Origin: Nautilus pompilius
Taxonomy: Eukaryota > Mollusca > Cephalopoda > Nautilida > Nautilidae
Assembly: GCA_018389105.1 (NCBI GenBank)
Contig: JACATO010001179.1
Location: 31,895-95,894, forward strand
DNA length: 64,000 nucleotides
Direction of reading: 5' to 3'
Numbering within the stretch: the stretch's first letter is position 1; every line of letters begins with the position of its first letter. A model generated the notes under the pieces. The model worked only from the letters and a program-made list of their open reading frames with translations, was not told the DNA's origin and ran no database searches. Positions 1 through 11,050 of this stretch are shown here, in pieces. Both the position numbers and the translations under genes were made by a program.

Positions 1-2040
1 TGTAAAGTCCTGTTAGGTTTCTGTTCCTATGAATATATACACGGTTATTTCATCAATTCAAATAAAAACCCGTCCAAATTTACAATCCGACCTCATCGTT
101 CTGTTAGTGTTGTATTTTTCCTTTTCAAACCCTAACCTCCAGACAGAACAATGACTGTGCGCGCGTACTGGCCACCAAAGATTATTTAAGATATTACAGC
201 AAATCAAAAACAATATCGATCCACACCAACCATATGTTGTATTCTCCAATGCTGTCAGGGACACGGCGTTCTTCTTGTGGGTCCGTATTCTCGCCACGAG
301 TGGCTAAGTTGGCAGGAAGTCAGTTATACGTCAAAAACAAACAGACCAACAGACTACTTGAGTATTAATAAATTCGTTTTCGCTGGGCCACGTACCAGGA
401 ATAGAAGGAAGAAAACAAAAAAAAAGTAATTTTGAGAGTGCTTTTAGCAAATAATACCTTCGTTACCTTTACTGCAGACTCGGATCTTTGCTTGGGTCCG
501 AAATAATGCGACCACTAGAGGACACAATCACCTGCTGCCCCCTCTTTTACTCTGATCGGAAGAGCTCGGCTCGACGACAGGTGTCTCAGAACTGATGCGC
601 AGTCGTCGCGTTAGGTACTTCTTTTTAAAAAAAAAATAAATAAATGGTCTAATATACTCTGTGCGCTGTGCAAGAGTTAAATGTCGCGGCGCGAAGCGAG
701 ACTGGAGCGAGAGGTTGTTTTCTCTTTTTCTCTACAAAGCTTCACCAGCTCTCGTGTATTATGGGAACGTGCACTCTATCCACTGTTCCTCTTAGCGCCT
801 AACGGTTTGTTTTGCCAAGTTAATTTTAAGTTTTATTTTTATTATATTTTTAAAACCACCGACAGAAACAAACAAAAAAAAAAAAGAAAAAAGAAGCGAT
901 AAATATTTATTATTAACTCGCAGTGAATTTCCTCCGGCCATTGTATCAATCAGACTTTGATAAGCGTCGATGCTTTTCAGTTTCCATACATAATTATGGT
1001 GGGGGGAGGGGAGGGAACTCTGTGACACTGAGACTAATTTGCATGTTGTCTTTTATGCAGCCTCCTTTTGAGATAGAAAAAAATAAATAAATATTCGAAA
1101 TTATTCTATGCATGTTCCCGGAACACCCCCCCCCCCGTCGTTTCCGGAGAGACGAGATTGGGGCTACGGTGCAGTGTCGCGCGTTGGAAGTAAAACGAGG
1201 TCGGAAGGGGGGGTAAGCAAGAAGTATTGTTCGCGCAACACGGCGCGAGGAACAGCGCGCCCTCAGAAGGTCGCCGAGTCGGCTTCGTGGAAATCACGTG
1301 ACGTTTCCGAGGGCCAACGGCGAGCAACACGACGCTGAAGCTTTTGGGCTAACAAAATGGATGCCGCGCTACTATTTCCAATCGGTTTGGATTCAGAGAG
1401 GGGAATCCGTCGTGTGAGAAATGGAAGTGGCAACAAAAAAAAAAACACGTTTCCAGGGAGCTTGAAGCCGGAATTGTAAACTTATAAAAGTCTTTGTTCC
1501 CATTGAAGTCCCGCGGTTAACAGGCAGCGATGGATGTCGGATCCGTGCTCTGTTTCTGTGGCTGCAGATTACCGCTAGAGGGCTAAACTGCCAGAAGTGG
1601 GGGAGGGGAGGTGGTGAAACAAGATGAACGAACTTCTCCCAGCATTACACGGGAGCAGTATCGGTTTGTCGTCTCTTTATGGTTATATCATACTTAAAGC
1701 TTTTTAGATCATGGTTTGTTTTCGGCTCCTTTACGAATCAATGCTCATCTTCCAGAATAAAATTCTTATTCGCTTTTGGGATCCTCGAACCCTAAAATAA
1801 AGAGAGAGACTTTTACGATGTTTGTGTGAGTAAGGCGCGTGGATTATTGATTTTTTTTTTTTAAATAAAAACCATATAATGCTTTTGTTAATTGAATAAA
1901 ATCTTAAAAGCAAAATGCTGATTGAAAAAAATACGTTTTTCTTCTTTTTAGTAGCTCATACATGAAAACACAATTAGGGTAGAAAAAAATTAACTCACTT
2001 ATCTCCCTGTATTTTACTGTTTGTATTTGACCACAGCGTG

Positions 2041-2042
<2 letters not shown>
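1..2042. other. Non-coding stretch, no gene recognised
   Basis: AT-rich sequence with short homopolymer runs. A GC- and CpG-richer patch lies at about 1120-1560. The open frames are short (under 80 codons), overlap each other on both strands and have no recognisable domain, so I treat them as chance. No RNA gene or transposon end was recognised. Confidence 0.6.
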
Positions 2043-2085
<43 letters not shown>

Positions 2086-2093
2086 GAGCGAGA
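2043..2093. repeat. GA microsatellite
   Basis: A run of GA dinucleotides of about 50 bases with two GC interruptions. It lacks the TGACGTCA boxes that mark the larger GA/CT arrays elsewhere in the window. Confidence 0.95.
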
Positions 2094-3009
2094 TATGTTT
2101 TGATATAAGGTGCGAAAATTCTGTTTTTCCCCAGTCAGACGTTAAAAATGTGCTTTCAAAAACTTGAATAAGCTTAACCATCGCCAAACTCAAATTACGG
2201 TGGTTTAATCCGTCATTTTAATAACAATAAAAATATTTAGCCCGGAAGGGAAATAACTGACGGATTTTTTTCCTTTCTTTTTCGCGTCTGTATCTTTGTC
2301 TTCCAACTTTCCCCTGAGACATCGATTTTTTTTTGCTTCAGCTCAAAATTTTTCATTCCATAACATTTCTCTTTTAAAATCTTTCTTCCTTCTTCTTCTT
2401 ATTATCAAATTCCGTGCTCATTCTAAAGAACGTCAATGTGGAGTTTGCCGAAAGAAGAAGAAACTAAGCACGCTTGGGTACAGATTTAAGGAACAACAAA
2501 CGGAACATCAAACAAAAACATGTGTTTATGAAAAGAATTTTTCGCTCGACGGAAAAACGTTCATCATTAAAAACGGCATTTGGGAAAATCTCCGGCTAAT
2601 ACCGTAAGCGACGAGGGTGAGCTTCGATAACTACGCTTTCGCCGCCTGGCGGCTGGATGCGAGAAGACGGACGTCACGCGGAGGCGCGCCGGTCTCCGTG
2701 AAATACGAGCTGCCGTCCATCGTGGGCCCCGTCCCGCTCCGTCCTCTGTGTGTTCGTATATCCGATGACCCGATCAGGTCTTATCACTCAAATCGGTTTT
2801 CGATGTGTGCTGAAAATTTCCGACCGCTTCACGCTTCCTCCCATGCCGACCGCTGCGCTGAATCGATCCGGCTTGTCCTTCGTCCGAGCCGAAACTCATA
2901 ACGGTGTCCCGATCCGGAAGGTAAAAAGAAAAACTCATCATGTCACGCCAAAACAATGATTCCAAATATTCCAACGATTCTTCAAAACACAAGACAACAA
3001 AATATTATA

Positions 3010-3053
<44 letters not shown>
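3010..3053. repeat. AT microsatellite
   Basis: About 22 uninterrupted AT dinucleotides. The DNA around it (2094-3827) holds no recognised gene. A GC-rich patch at about 2620-2920 has short overlapping open frames without known domains. Confidence 0.95.
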
Positions 3054-3056
<3 letters not shown>

Positions 3057-3827
3057 TACCAAAGAGGCAGTTGCCCAAAAGTATCTTGAAAAATATACAT
3101 CAGGTTCCTCCCAGATTTATCTCCGATGAACTTGCTGTCTTGTGCAAGAAATATGTGATTATCTCTGGAGAGAAGAGATGCCACACGGCGCCATCTTTCG
3201 GTCACGTGCCATTAAGAATAATTGTAAATTTTGCTGAATTGCGCAGTATCCTGGTTGTGTTGAGTTTACCATCAGAAAGAAAGATGAGTAAACAGGTTTA
3301 ATCTTATCTTGGAATTCTAACTTATCTTCCGGAAGAAAAAAAAAGGGTGGAAAGTGTGGCTTTTACCCGTAGACGTTTCCAGAGGAATGCGGGGAGAAGA
3401 ATCAAGGTAGCTATGGCCAGAGAGTTTATACACGGAGTGGCGAACGCCAGCTAAGCTGATGGACGATGGGATTGGATCGATCATCTCCTGCTAGGCCCAC
3501 CATTTTGGGAGTTCTGTGAATAACGGACCGAAACCTCCTCGGTCGACAGCACGAGAAGTCCATCAGAAGAACCTTGACCGTATTCGAACGGCGTCGAAGC
3601 TTAAATACTCGCGTAATTTCTATCTCGCCAAATGGAAGACAAGTAAACCATCTTTGAACACACTAAGTGCTTGTTAAAAAGCCGATGATGCTTTCCCTTT
3701 GTCTTTTGTGCTGCATCCATGATCATTTTTTTTTTAAAACAAAAAGGTTTTATTACTTAAAAAATACTCAATCGCACAATGTTGCTCGATGACGCAGTTT
3801 ACAGTTTAAAGGACAAAGGTTTTTTTA

Positions 3828-3971
3828 CAGGGTGAGACATTTGGATAAACCGCTTTAATTCCTTCCAGATCTTGGTGTCACTTTTCGGATCAAACAAGTA
3901 ACGGTGCTGTCCGAAAAGTGACACCAAGATCTGGAAGGAATTAAAGCGGTTTATCCAAATGTCTCACCCTG
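3828..3971. mobile_element. Perfect inverted-repeat MITE, 62-bp arms, TA target duplication
   Basis: The left arm (3828-3889) and right arm (3910-3971) are exact reverse complements over 62 bases, separated by a 20-base spacer. The ends read CAGGGTGAGAC...GTCTCACCCTG. The element is flanked on both sides by TA (3826-3827 and 3972-3973), the target duplication of the Tc1/mariner superfamily. It has no coding capacity, so it would be a non-autonomous fold-back MITE moved by a transposase encoded elsewhere. Perfect identity of the arms suggests recent insertion or arm homogenisation. If transcribed, it would fold into a 62-bp stem with a 20-base loop. Confidence 0.88.
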
Positions 3972-4170
3972 TAATATATATATATATTTTTTAAAAAAAA
4001 CTAATTTAAACTGTAAAAGATCTGTAACCAGAGAGATGACGAGATGATCCAGTAGTTGAGGTTTTGTAGTTCAGAGCTTAGACTCGCTGTACCGTTATTT
4101 CTTCTCGCCATTCTCTTGCAAATAGTCATCCAGTTACTCCGGACCACGGTAAGTCCACTAATACTATTAA

Positions 4171-4171
4171 T

Positions 4172-4213
<42 letters not shown>

Positions 4214-4234
4214 TACTACTACTACTACTACTAC

Positions 4235-4272
<38 letters not shown>
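4171..4272. repeat. CTA then ATA triplet microsatellite
   Basis: A run of CTA/TAC triplets (about 4171-4235) changes into AAT triplets (to 4272). The 104-codon frame spanning it is an artefact of triplet periodicity (poly-Tyr, poly-Thr or poly-Asn depending on phase). Confidence 0.95.
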
Positions 4273-6427
4273 GGTTTTGTTCATTTCACGAACAAGAAAT
4301 CACACCCGTTTATATCGGTTCGTCTCCGTCTAGAAAGGGTGGTTCGAGAGTGGAGCTTACTTTGGTGTAAAGAAGATTAGTGAATTACTATCGCCCAGCA
4401 TAAATTCTCTTGCACATTTCCTGGTTTCAAGCATTCCGACTATGTAAACAAGATTAAAGTTATTAGATTCATCTTGTTTTGAGTATAGATTTCCTGGAAG
4501 TGGATTTTATAAAGGTTATCAAGAGTTCAAACAGTATGAACAGTAACAAACTCTTCAGACTATCTACGGATACTAGGGGTCATAATTATAAATTGACTAA
4601 TGGTTCACCATGGCACGATATATATATATATATTTTTTTTTTAATCTACTAATAAAAAATTTTAATAAATAAAAATGTGTTGCTATCGATAGTGTAAATC
4701 AATTTTAAAATCAAATTAACAAAGCAGGTCTTCCCTGTTGGCTTTGCATGAGCCCTTATTTGAAATATCTCAGTTATCATGAGCTTCGGGTGCTGGTGGC
4801 ACTCAAACAAAAAAAAATATTGAGTATAAGGTCTGCATCGAGAGCAGACAAGAAAGGGTAGAGATGTTTGGTATGATACCACGGACAGCACGATTCTAAA
4901 GTTTATTTTTGGCACGATGATATAAATAAGTAAAGAGATCAAGAGTTTGAACAAGTTCCTACAGTAGATTAAAGCTGACTCAGGAGACGAAAAAAATTTC
5001 ATTTGCGAGTGTCTCAGAAAAGCAGAAGACCACGTGGCCTTCGCGTGACATTAGATGTGAAAATTCTACGTAATTAAATCACGTGTAAAGATGGAATTTC
5101 GGTTTTTTAAAGGCACTTAGCTGAGGGGCAAAAGGACATCTTGTTCAATGTTAGGGAATGCAAAGTTCGGATGGAGTTGTGTTAAGAGAAATATAATTCG
5201 AGCCTTCGTGATTCTTTTCGTAAGTTATCATCAGCGATACATTTCCAATCTACGTTTCGGTTTGCTATTAAAATATATAAGACAATCTCTCTCCTGATAC
5301 CATCAACCAGTAGAGTCATTTAAGTTTCTAAAATCATTACCGATGGAATAGCGTGACTTATGCTTGCTGTATCTGGCTGTTTGTCTTACATATTCCCCCA
5401 GTCGCTCAGCAAGTTAAAACGTTGGTAAGAATCGATGAGAAAATTCAGCTACCAAAAAAACAACTCGACAGTGTAAGTCCAACCATTTTACATTTTACGA
5501 AATTATGAAAACAATTGCAAATAAGATCAGTAATAGTATTAGCACAACAAGAACAGGTTTTCCTCTGACGATGAAAACAAGGAAGGATGGTCGAAACGTG
5601 CGTGTCTCTATTGGCTATTTTCGTAATAAAGTAATGCAAAAATGACTAAATGTTTTCTCTATATTCCATTTATATATTAATAATTCCTTTTCATCAACGA
5701 TTGCGAAAACAGAAATACCATTTTATTGGCTTTACGTTGTTTTGTTTGTTACTGGAGTCTCGAGTCGCTGTGTTTAGAAAATAATTAGAATTCTGTTGTC
5801 CGACGAAGCTTTCAAAAGGCTGGACAAAGCTGAGCAGTTAACAAAAGGAAAGGATTTCGATTTATTGCATGCAGCCTTACATTTGCTGAGAATCTCATAA
5901 ACACTCGACAGACGGCTTCGAGCCCAAAAGCCGTAAGCGACGAAAGAAAACAGCGATAGATTTATTGCCTCCCAAATCATTCAGAAAACGGTAAAAAAAA
6001 ACAAAACACAACAGCAAGCAAATAAAAAAATTAGGGAAAACGTTTGATTGTCAAACCGACTGAGGACTTCGCTTTCCGCTGAAGGTCGAAGAGGAATTTG
6101 CATCTGGCGATTCTCGTGTGTTTCATGATCACGCGTGACTTGAACGGAACTGGCTGCCAATATCTCAGACTTTTGCAGGTTTTTTTGGAGACGAACCAGC
6201 GAATTCGCTGCTGTTTCTTTGCTCCCGGCCGTTTTCATTTGGAAAATGAATCATCTGCATTTGTTCACATTATCACTGACCTGAGGGACTGTAAGAGATG
6301 TAGCCAGGTCTGAAACGAAAACAACAGTTTGTAAAAACCCTAGAGTTTATTACCGTTGTGGAGAAATTGCACAATGTTGGGTTCGAACGAAACAACGAGT
6401 TTTCCCCGAGGAACTTTCGTGGTCATG
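4273..6427. other. Non-coding stretch, no gene recognised
   Basis: AT-rich unique sequence. The longest open frame is 117 codons on the minus strand (4649-5002), Leu/Ile/Phe-rich with no known domain, and probably chance. A motif CTGACGATGA followed by GTCGAAACGT lies near 5565-5600 and recurs in the window (see findings). Confidence 0.55.
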
Positions 6428-6769
6428 TCTCTCTCTCTCTCTCTCTCTCTGTACTGACGTCTCGTCTCATCTCTCTTTCTTCCTGTTATGACGTCACATC
6501 TCTCTCTGTGTACTGATGTCTCTCTCTCTCTCTCTCTCCTCTCTCTCTGTACTGACGTCTCGTCTCATCTCTCTCTTCCTGTTATGACGTCACATCTCTG
6601 TACTGACGTCTCTCTCTCTCTCTGTACTGACGTCTCGTCTCATCTCTCTCTCTTCCTGTTATGACGTCACATCTCTCTGTGTACTGACGTCTCTCTCTCT
6701 CTGTACTGACGTCTCGTCTCATCTCTCTCTCTTCCTGTTATGACGTCACATCTCCTCTGTGTACTGATG

Positions 6770-6806
<37 letters not shown>

Positions 6807-6970
6807 ACCTCTCTCTCTGTACTGACGTCTCGTCTCATCTCTCTCTCTTCCTGTTATGACGTCACATCTCTCTGTGTACTGACGTCTCTCTCTCTCTCTC
6901 TCTGTACTGACGTCTCGTCTCATCTCTCTCTTCCTGTTATGACGTCACATCTCTCTCTCTGTGTACTCTC

Positions 6971-7022
<52 letters not shown>
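6428..7022. repeat. CT minisatellite with TGACGTCA boxes
   Basis: CT microsatellite punctuated by GTACTGACGTCTCGTCTCATC and CTTCCTGTTATGACGTCACA blocks. Together these make a compound unit of roughly 80-110 bases repeated about six times, ending in a pure CT run. TGACGTCA is the consensus CRE/ATF palindrome. The same blocks appear reverse-complemented at 52.6-53.3 kb and 58.0-58.5 kb. Open frames here only translate the repeat. Confidence 0.93.
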
Positions 7023-7024
<2 letters not shown>

Positions 7025-7346
7025 TCATTAATATACTTGACCCGTGCGCCATATATGTGACCAAAAAAAAGCTGACACATACCTAAAGTTGGCGATACTT
7101 TCTTATGTATCGCAAATTAGTAGAAAGTTCATTAAATGTATCTGTAACTTTTTTGGACGCAACGATGATAGGTCAAATAGATAGACAGACGAACTGCTCG
7201 TAATTAGATAAAATGCTGGTTCGCTGTAATTATAGACCAACTGGTGAACTGCGATTGTAGAATCTGTTACTAAAGACAGTTTACAAGATCGCGTTATTAA
7301 AAATAACGTTTCAAGAGATTCCCAGGATGGGCTTAAAGCTGAAAAC

Positions 7347-7706
7347 TTGCCTAAGTTAGCTGAACATAGAGATCAAATTAACGTTGCCTATTTAGACTTA
7401 ACTAGGGCTTTTGAAAAAACAAAAAAAAAATCAGAAGTCAAACGAATACGCGTAACGTCTGGCCGCAGATCTAAATGCGATTTTCAACCACAAAGCAAAG
7501 CAAATAAAATATTAGGGATAATTAGCTACATCCATCTTATAAGTGGAGTAGATTTAATCGCTCTGTGTAAAGTCTTGTTTTGCACACATTTTCAGGCCGT
7601 GAAGCACTTACTCGAGGAACGATATCGATTTATCGGAGTTCAGAAAACATTTTTGCTAAGATGTTTCCGGGTCTTAAGCCGTCTCTGGGATATGCTGAAC
7701 GTTTAA
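7347..7706 (+). pseudogene. LINE reverse transcriptase fragment (5' piece)
   Basis: An open segment without ATG. Near codon 13 it reads VAYLDLTRAFEK, which matches motif A of non-LTR reverse transcriptases (hydrophobic-D-L-x-K/R-A-F-D; the first Asp is a catalytic metal ligand). The rest of the frame (after about 7430) no longer resembles an RT, so the element has shifted frame, been deleted or joined other DNA. It lies on the same strand as the zf-RVT piece downstream and is probably part of the same family. Motif recognition is by eye; the family is not assigned. Confidence 0.5.
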
Positions 7707-7875
7707 AAATATTAGGATCTACCAAGTTTTGAATTGGAGACGTTTAAGCGGATTTCTGAAAGACGTTTCGATCGTGTGAACGAGAGCAAGTGGTTGTCGT
7801 TGTCGTTGCTTTTAGGCTATTTTACTTTTAACAGCAGGAATCACGATTACAGTTTGGCAAAAACTCTTCATTTCC

Positions 7876-8760
7876 CGTTTAGCGAAAGCATTCGATACCC
7901 TCGACGGGGTCGATGTTCTCACTAACAAATTAAAACTATATAGAGCACAGAAAAAACTTGCTAACCGACTACCACATAACCGCACTCCAGCAATGGATCA
8001 CTAGCAACATCTCTATAGGAGCAGATAACATCGTAAGCCTAGGAGATACTAAAATAGAACTAGACAAATTATCCCAGCGAGACATCTACCTCTTCCTGTC
8101 GTCACGACCCATCGAGGAACCGAATTATAGGAAGGTACCCTCAATTCAGGACCATTTCCATGGGACAGGATTTGGACTAGCTCCATCAATCGTCTCGTGG
8201 ACGGATATACATCTGACATACACTGGAAATTAAGAAGGAATGCTCTCTCCACACGGTAAAACAAACACAGATGGAAATTAATTAATTCTCCCAAATGCCT
8301 CGCCTGTCACGGGGAGGACGAAGCGGCAATCCATTGCTTGTTCTCGTGTCCGCTGAACATAGAATTATGGTGCCCAGTCCGAGATCTGATTTTTAAAATT
8401 GAAAGTCCCCAGGACAAACTTACGTCGTTCTGGCGCATTTTTGGCTTCAAACAGAACTAAAAAGGACTGTCTTTGGAACTTCCTGGTGTTCACCGCCCAG
8501 CGGATCGCTTGGGGTAGCCGGAAGGCTTTAGAAGGCGGTCAGCCTACCTCAACAAAATTACTATTCCAAAATTATGTAACTAATTGGTTACATCAAAAAT
8601 ATGCGGTCATGAAATCCAGTATAAATGACGGACTAATTTTCTCTTCCACCTGGCTAATTAATAATGCATTAGGATACATCAAAACAAATAAAACTCTACA
8701 CATACACATTGACAACTCCCCAACCTCAACTCTTAGCTTAGATCGACCACCCTGAGCCAC
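7876..8760 (+). pseudogene. LINE remnant: second RT motif plus zf-RVT C-terminus
   Basis: At 7876-7950 the frame reads RLAKAFDTLDG, again RT motif A-like and about 490 bases after the first copy. From about 8161 a frame with one internal stop (near 8260) reads as a LINE C-terminal region: tryptophan-flanked HWKLRRNALSTR, then C-x2-C...H-x4-C (CLACHGEDEAAIHCLFSCP, 8296-8352), typical of the zf-RVT domain. A further stop and a frame change lead into the open segment 8399-8755 (WNFLVFTAQRIAWGSRKALE). It is clearly non-functional, with stops, a frameshift and most of the RT palm missing. Sequence after 8760 is AT-rich and may be the 3' UTR. Confidence 0.68.
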
Positions 8761-9189
8761 CCCTTCTCCACCCCTATGTCTAATTTGAATGTTTTTTATT
8801 GCTTTTGAATTATTGTAGGTTACTGGAAAAGAAGATTTCCTCTTCTCCTTCTTTTTCTACTTCTCCTTTGCTCTCTCTTTATTCTTTCTTCTTTTGCACT
8901 GTATTTAATCATGTAATAAATCCTTAAAGGATTTCCTTTTTGTATTATAACTATAATTATATTCATCTCTTAAGTGATCTTTGATCGCTTTATAACTAAA
9001 CTTTTAAAAATTACCTATGATAAAAATTATCAAACTAAATTCCCACCCCCGTCCCCTTCTTCAGTGTAAGCCTCTATTTATTTATAAAGCAATCCACCCC
9101 TATAATGCTCACATGGACTAACCATGAGTCTTTCTTCGTTTAATACAACACACCACTAGTCCAAATAAAAGAAGAAGATCAAAGATCAA
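8761..9189 (+). other. Possible LINE 3' untranslated region
   Basis: Non-coding AT-rich DNA following the zf-RVT remnant, with CT-rich and TTCTT-rich tracts. It ends near an AAATAAAAGAAGAAG run (about 9164-9178) that could be the element's A-rich 3' tail. The boundary is inferred. Confidence 0.35.
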
Positions 9190-9687
9190 ACTACTGTGGT
9201 GTGGAATGGGGCGACAGATGCTGTGATGACCAACACCACAGCAGACGAGCTACTTCCCGATTTAACCACCTGCCAGGGAACCTCCGGTTCCCCTACGTTG
9301 GAAGAAGAGAGAACACAAGTCATAAAGACTTTCTGTTCTACCTAGATGTCATCGGGAATCTCTGATTCCCCGACGAGGGAGGACTTAATAAAAGATCAAA
9401 ACGGAGGGAGAACGTGTCTCCATCCATTTTACAAACAATCAAAATAGAGTCCTATACCCTTCCCTGAATCCAGATTGGATTTTACAAAAATAAACAGTGG
9501 CCCAAACTTCCCCCCCCAGAACAAGGACATACAGAGAGAAAACTCTGTTCTAGAGAGTCCAGACAGGATAAACCTACCCCTCCTGCGTGCAATACGAAGG
9601 AGTCGGATAGCCCGCAGCTCTCGCTTGGCTGAGGTACACCCTAAACAATACACAGGCCGAAATAAGACCTCACTTGTAAACAGCTGA
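9190..9687 (+). pseudogene. Decayed open reading frame, family unknown
   Basis: One phase stays readable from about 9190 to the TGA at 9685-9687, with only two internal TAG stops (about 9337 and 9448). It has a balanced amino-acid composition: an acidic, Thr/Ser-rich first half (an in-frame ATG at 9226) and an Arg-rich second half (LLRAIRRSRIARSSRLAEV). There is weak internal duplication around GTSGSPTLEEE and GISDSPTRED. It sits directly behind the LINE remnant and could be an ORF1-like or other transposon protein, but I recognise no domain. An old pseudogene is the safest call. Confidence 0.35.
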
Positions 9688-9699
9688 GACGGCCGGTCG

Positions 9700-10965
9700 T
9701 GGAACCGATCCAGCTACACCCACATACATATGCAACTTTACAAACACTCCCCTAAACACCGCACAACACACAAAAAAAGATCCCCGCCTATTTAGATATC
9801 AGCCATAGATATCAGCAAATGTTTTAATAATTAAAAAAATCGACTACATTATGAGAACTTAACTGAAGGTGGTGGTGTTGATTTAGTTACGAATCGAATT
9901 GATGACCATTTCTCTTCCCTAGAGGCCCTTTAAGATATAGCCTTGGTTTGCCTGTTCGTGAGGGAGAGTCTTTTTATAATGAATGGTCAGCAAAGTCTGA
10001 TGAGAAGGAAAGTCTGTGCCATTCGGTGATCCATCAAAATACAGTTCGTACCGTCTGCATTCGTCTTGATTATGGGTAGAGCTTTAAAAAAGAAGACTTT
10101 TATTAATACCACATGAAAACAAACTTGGAATAATGGCTACTCTGTGCAGCATTTTGGAATGGACTTCCTAGCTCAATGAGCATCGCGTCGACCTTGATTA
10201 GATCTCGGCCAGCTCTCGATGGTTGTTTTGATCGAGCGGCTTAGAAAAGAATAGAGAAAGAAAGGGGGGAGAAGGAACAAAGAAAAACATCCCTGTACCA
10301 ATAATAACCCCCCCCCCCAACCACCCGCTGCTCTTATCTAGCTGCTAAATCGAACGGGGCTGGTGTCCGGATGTTTCGGTATTCCCCCACCGAAACGTCA
10401 GGACTTCGCTTTGTGGAGAACTCTCAAGAAGAAACATCGCGATCGGTGACGGGACCTATAGATACAAGATCAAACGGTGCGAGCCGTCGCTTCCGTTCAC
10501 ACGGCCGAACCGATGAGAGTTAATCGAGCTACATCAATTTAACCAGCAGTCGTACTGAAGTGTCTGGTTCAAAGTCGAGGAGGTGGGGATTTGGCGAGTT
10601 CTGCAGAAGAAAAAGTAAATATCTTCGTTTTGATTACCGTTCAATGTTTACTATAGGGAACAGGGATACCGTCCCGTCATATCGTGGTAAACTCCTTAGT
10701 GTCCTGATATAATACACGGTGGAGAAACAGTTACCATAGGAAACTGATAGCTCTGTTCTCCCCCATGAATTTCTAATCGCTCTCCCCATCTCCAGCATTC
10801 ACCACGGGGTCGGTGCTCGGCCGCAGATGCAGCAGACTACAGTGCGGCTTGCGACAAGGGAACACGTAGCAGAGCTGTCATTAGCTTTCCGCGCCCGAAA
10901 GTCCCTACTAGAACTATTCATCTCCAGGTGTGGGAGAAAATCGGGGCATCCGAAAGAAGCGAAGC
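9700..10965. other. Non-coding stretch, no gene recognised
   Basis: Unique sequence, moderately AT-rich. A short hairpin (GTTTCGGT...ACCGAAAC, about 10373-10398) is visible. The open frames are under 70 codons and have no domain. Confidence 0.5.
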
Positions 10966-10968
10966 CGA

Positions 10969-11050
10969 CCCCGGGACTGGGATTCGAACCGAGGCTGTCG
11001 ACTTCAGTGGCCGAGTAGTCTCACCGCCGGGTTACCACGTCGCCTACCTG
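10969..11050 (-). other. tRNA-like sequence (tRNA pseudogene or SINE head)
   Basis: On the minus strand a perfect B-box GGTTCGAATCC (10980-10990) follows GCGACGTGGTAACCCGG, which resembles a degenerate A-box. Folded as a tRNA, the T-stem has one mismatch (C:C), and a seven-base acceptor partner for TCCCGGG is not present at the expected 5' position. I therefore do not call a functional tRNA. A tRNA-derived SINE or a decayed tRNA (perhaps Ser-like) fits better. Confidence 0.45.

Noticed and set aside
4056-4370. 104-codon plus-strand frame
   Set aside because: Mostly poly-Tyr/Thr/Asn translated from the CTA/AAT microsatellite.
4649-5002. 117-codon minus-strand frame with an ATG
   Set aside because: AT-rich DNA, Leu/Ile/Phe composition, no domain and no splice or promoter support; chance is likelier.
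5565-5600. Functional hammerhead ribozyme
   Set aside because: Core-like CTGACGA and CGAAAC are present, but stems I and III do not pair and stem II is weak.
10969-11050. Functional tRNA-Ser gene
   Set aside because: The acceptor stem is absent and the T-stem has a mismatch.
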